From Tannerella sp. (GTDB lineage: Bacteria > Bacteroidota > Bacteroidia > Bacteroidales > Tannerellaceae), in assembly GCA_031285685.1 (NCBI GenBank), contig JAITVS010000043.1, forward strand, positions 1-52,817: a stretch of DNA of 52,817 nucleotides. The letters are read 5' to 3'. The translations under genes and the position numbers were made by a program. Below the pieces are notes generated by a model that searched no databases, was not told the DNA's origin, and saw only the letters and a program-made list of their open reading frames with translations. Below, in pieces: positions 52,539 to 52,817 of the stretch (positions are counted from its first letter, which is position 1; each line of letters starts with the position of its first letter).

Positions 52539-52817
52539 ATGAAGAACAAAAAGAATATTTTGACAAAACGCAAAGGATTGTACGCACCGGATTACGAACA
52601 CGACGCGTGTGGTGTCGGTATGATTGTTCATATACACGGAGAAAAGTCGCATGATATCGTGGAGTCAGCTCTCAGGGTATTGGAATATATGCGCCACCGG
52701 GGGGGGGGGGGGGGGACGGCGCGGATAACAAGACAGGTGTTGGGGCCGGAATAATGCTCCAGATACCCCACGTGTTTTTTGTTTTTCAAGGAATACCCGT
52801 TCCGGAAAAAGGTAAAT
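52539..52817 (+). CDS. gltB: glutamate synthase large subunit, N-terminal part, interrupted
   Basis: GltB makes two glutamates from glutamine and 2-oxoglutarate. The fragment starts MKNKKNILTKRKGLYAPDYEHDACGVGM; the cysteine of DACGVG would be the N-terminal nucleophile, after a short propeptide. It then reads VESALRVLEYMRHRG. At 52699-52715 a run of 17 G residues replaces codons that normally encode HRGAEGADN, and the frame is lost, giving a stop at 52752-52754. From 52721 another frame reads ADNKTGVGAGIMLQIPHVFF, the expected continuation with Val where the family has Asp and Glu. The frameshift and these errors, at the end of the window, suggest poor sequence near a contig end and not a real mutation. 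Confidence 0.85.

Overview
The window comes from a chromosome of the order Bacteroidales, most likely family Tannerellaceae (Parabacteroides or Tannerella-like). Reasons: promoters fit the Bacteroidetes pattern TTTG-N19-TAnnTTTG; many products are typical Bacteroidales families (DUF5686, PCMD lipoprotein, 6-bladed propeller, DUF4783, fimbrillin-like lipoprotein); and three very large secreted proteins end in a DUF6383-type domain resembling a type IX secretion signal. Assignments come from reading motifs; no database search was run.

Layout. 1-647: gene-poor AT-rich DNA. 710-6731 (minus): branched-chain amino acid operon ilvD-ilvB-ilvN-acyl-ACP thioesterase-ilvC, preceded by a 25-residue leader peptide with five consecutive valines and a four-segment attenuator. 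7111-9255: cation/proton antiporter, then two tiny signal-peptide-like ORFs. 9526-10368 (minus): outer-membrane barrel protein. 10747-13493: two secreted GH29 alpha-L-fucosidases. 13607-16592: cell-surface operon (propeller, PCMD lipoprotein, barrel). 16589-18554: lipoprotein and a MalY/PatB C-S lyase, divergent from a palindromic promoter. 18708-20372: SlyD-like FKBP isomerase and aroC. 20458-22465 (minus): rlmH and an S41 protease lipoprotein. 22599-26508: DUF4783 protein, nadC, DUF5686 protein. 26663-28027: fimbrillin-like lipoprotein. 28113-30517 (minus): RsmI-type methyltransferase, WbpD-like acetyltransferase, D-lactate dehydrogenase. 30589-32085: RNA m5C methyltransferase; 32086-34134 (minus): ppk1.

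34177-34439 is a three-copy 85-bp tandem promoter repeat feeding a YfcE-like phosphoesterase; a diverged fourth copy drives the FKBP gene. A dipeptidyl peptidase IV gene (35131-37302) lies between two inverted copies of a structured ~160-bp element. A TIGR01212 radical SAM gene follows. From 38558 to 51132 (minus) are three giant secreted proteins; the upstream two are paralogues in tandem, and I suggest they are the S-layer pair equivalent to Tannerella TfsA/TfsB. The window ends with tRNA-Thr(CGT), a conserved hypothetical gene, and the start of gltB. gltB is broken by a 17-base G run and coding mismatches that look like sequence error near a contig end.

The most notable regulatory structures are the ilv attenuator, the palindromic repeat-borne promoters with compensatory changes between copies, and the structured inverted elements around the peptidase gene. 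I found no CRISPR array, phage, or intact insertion sequence.
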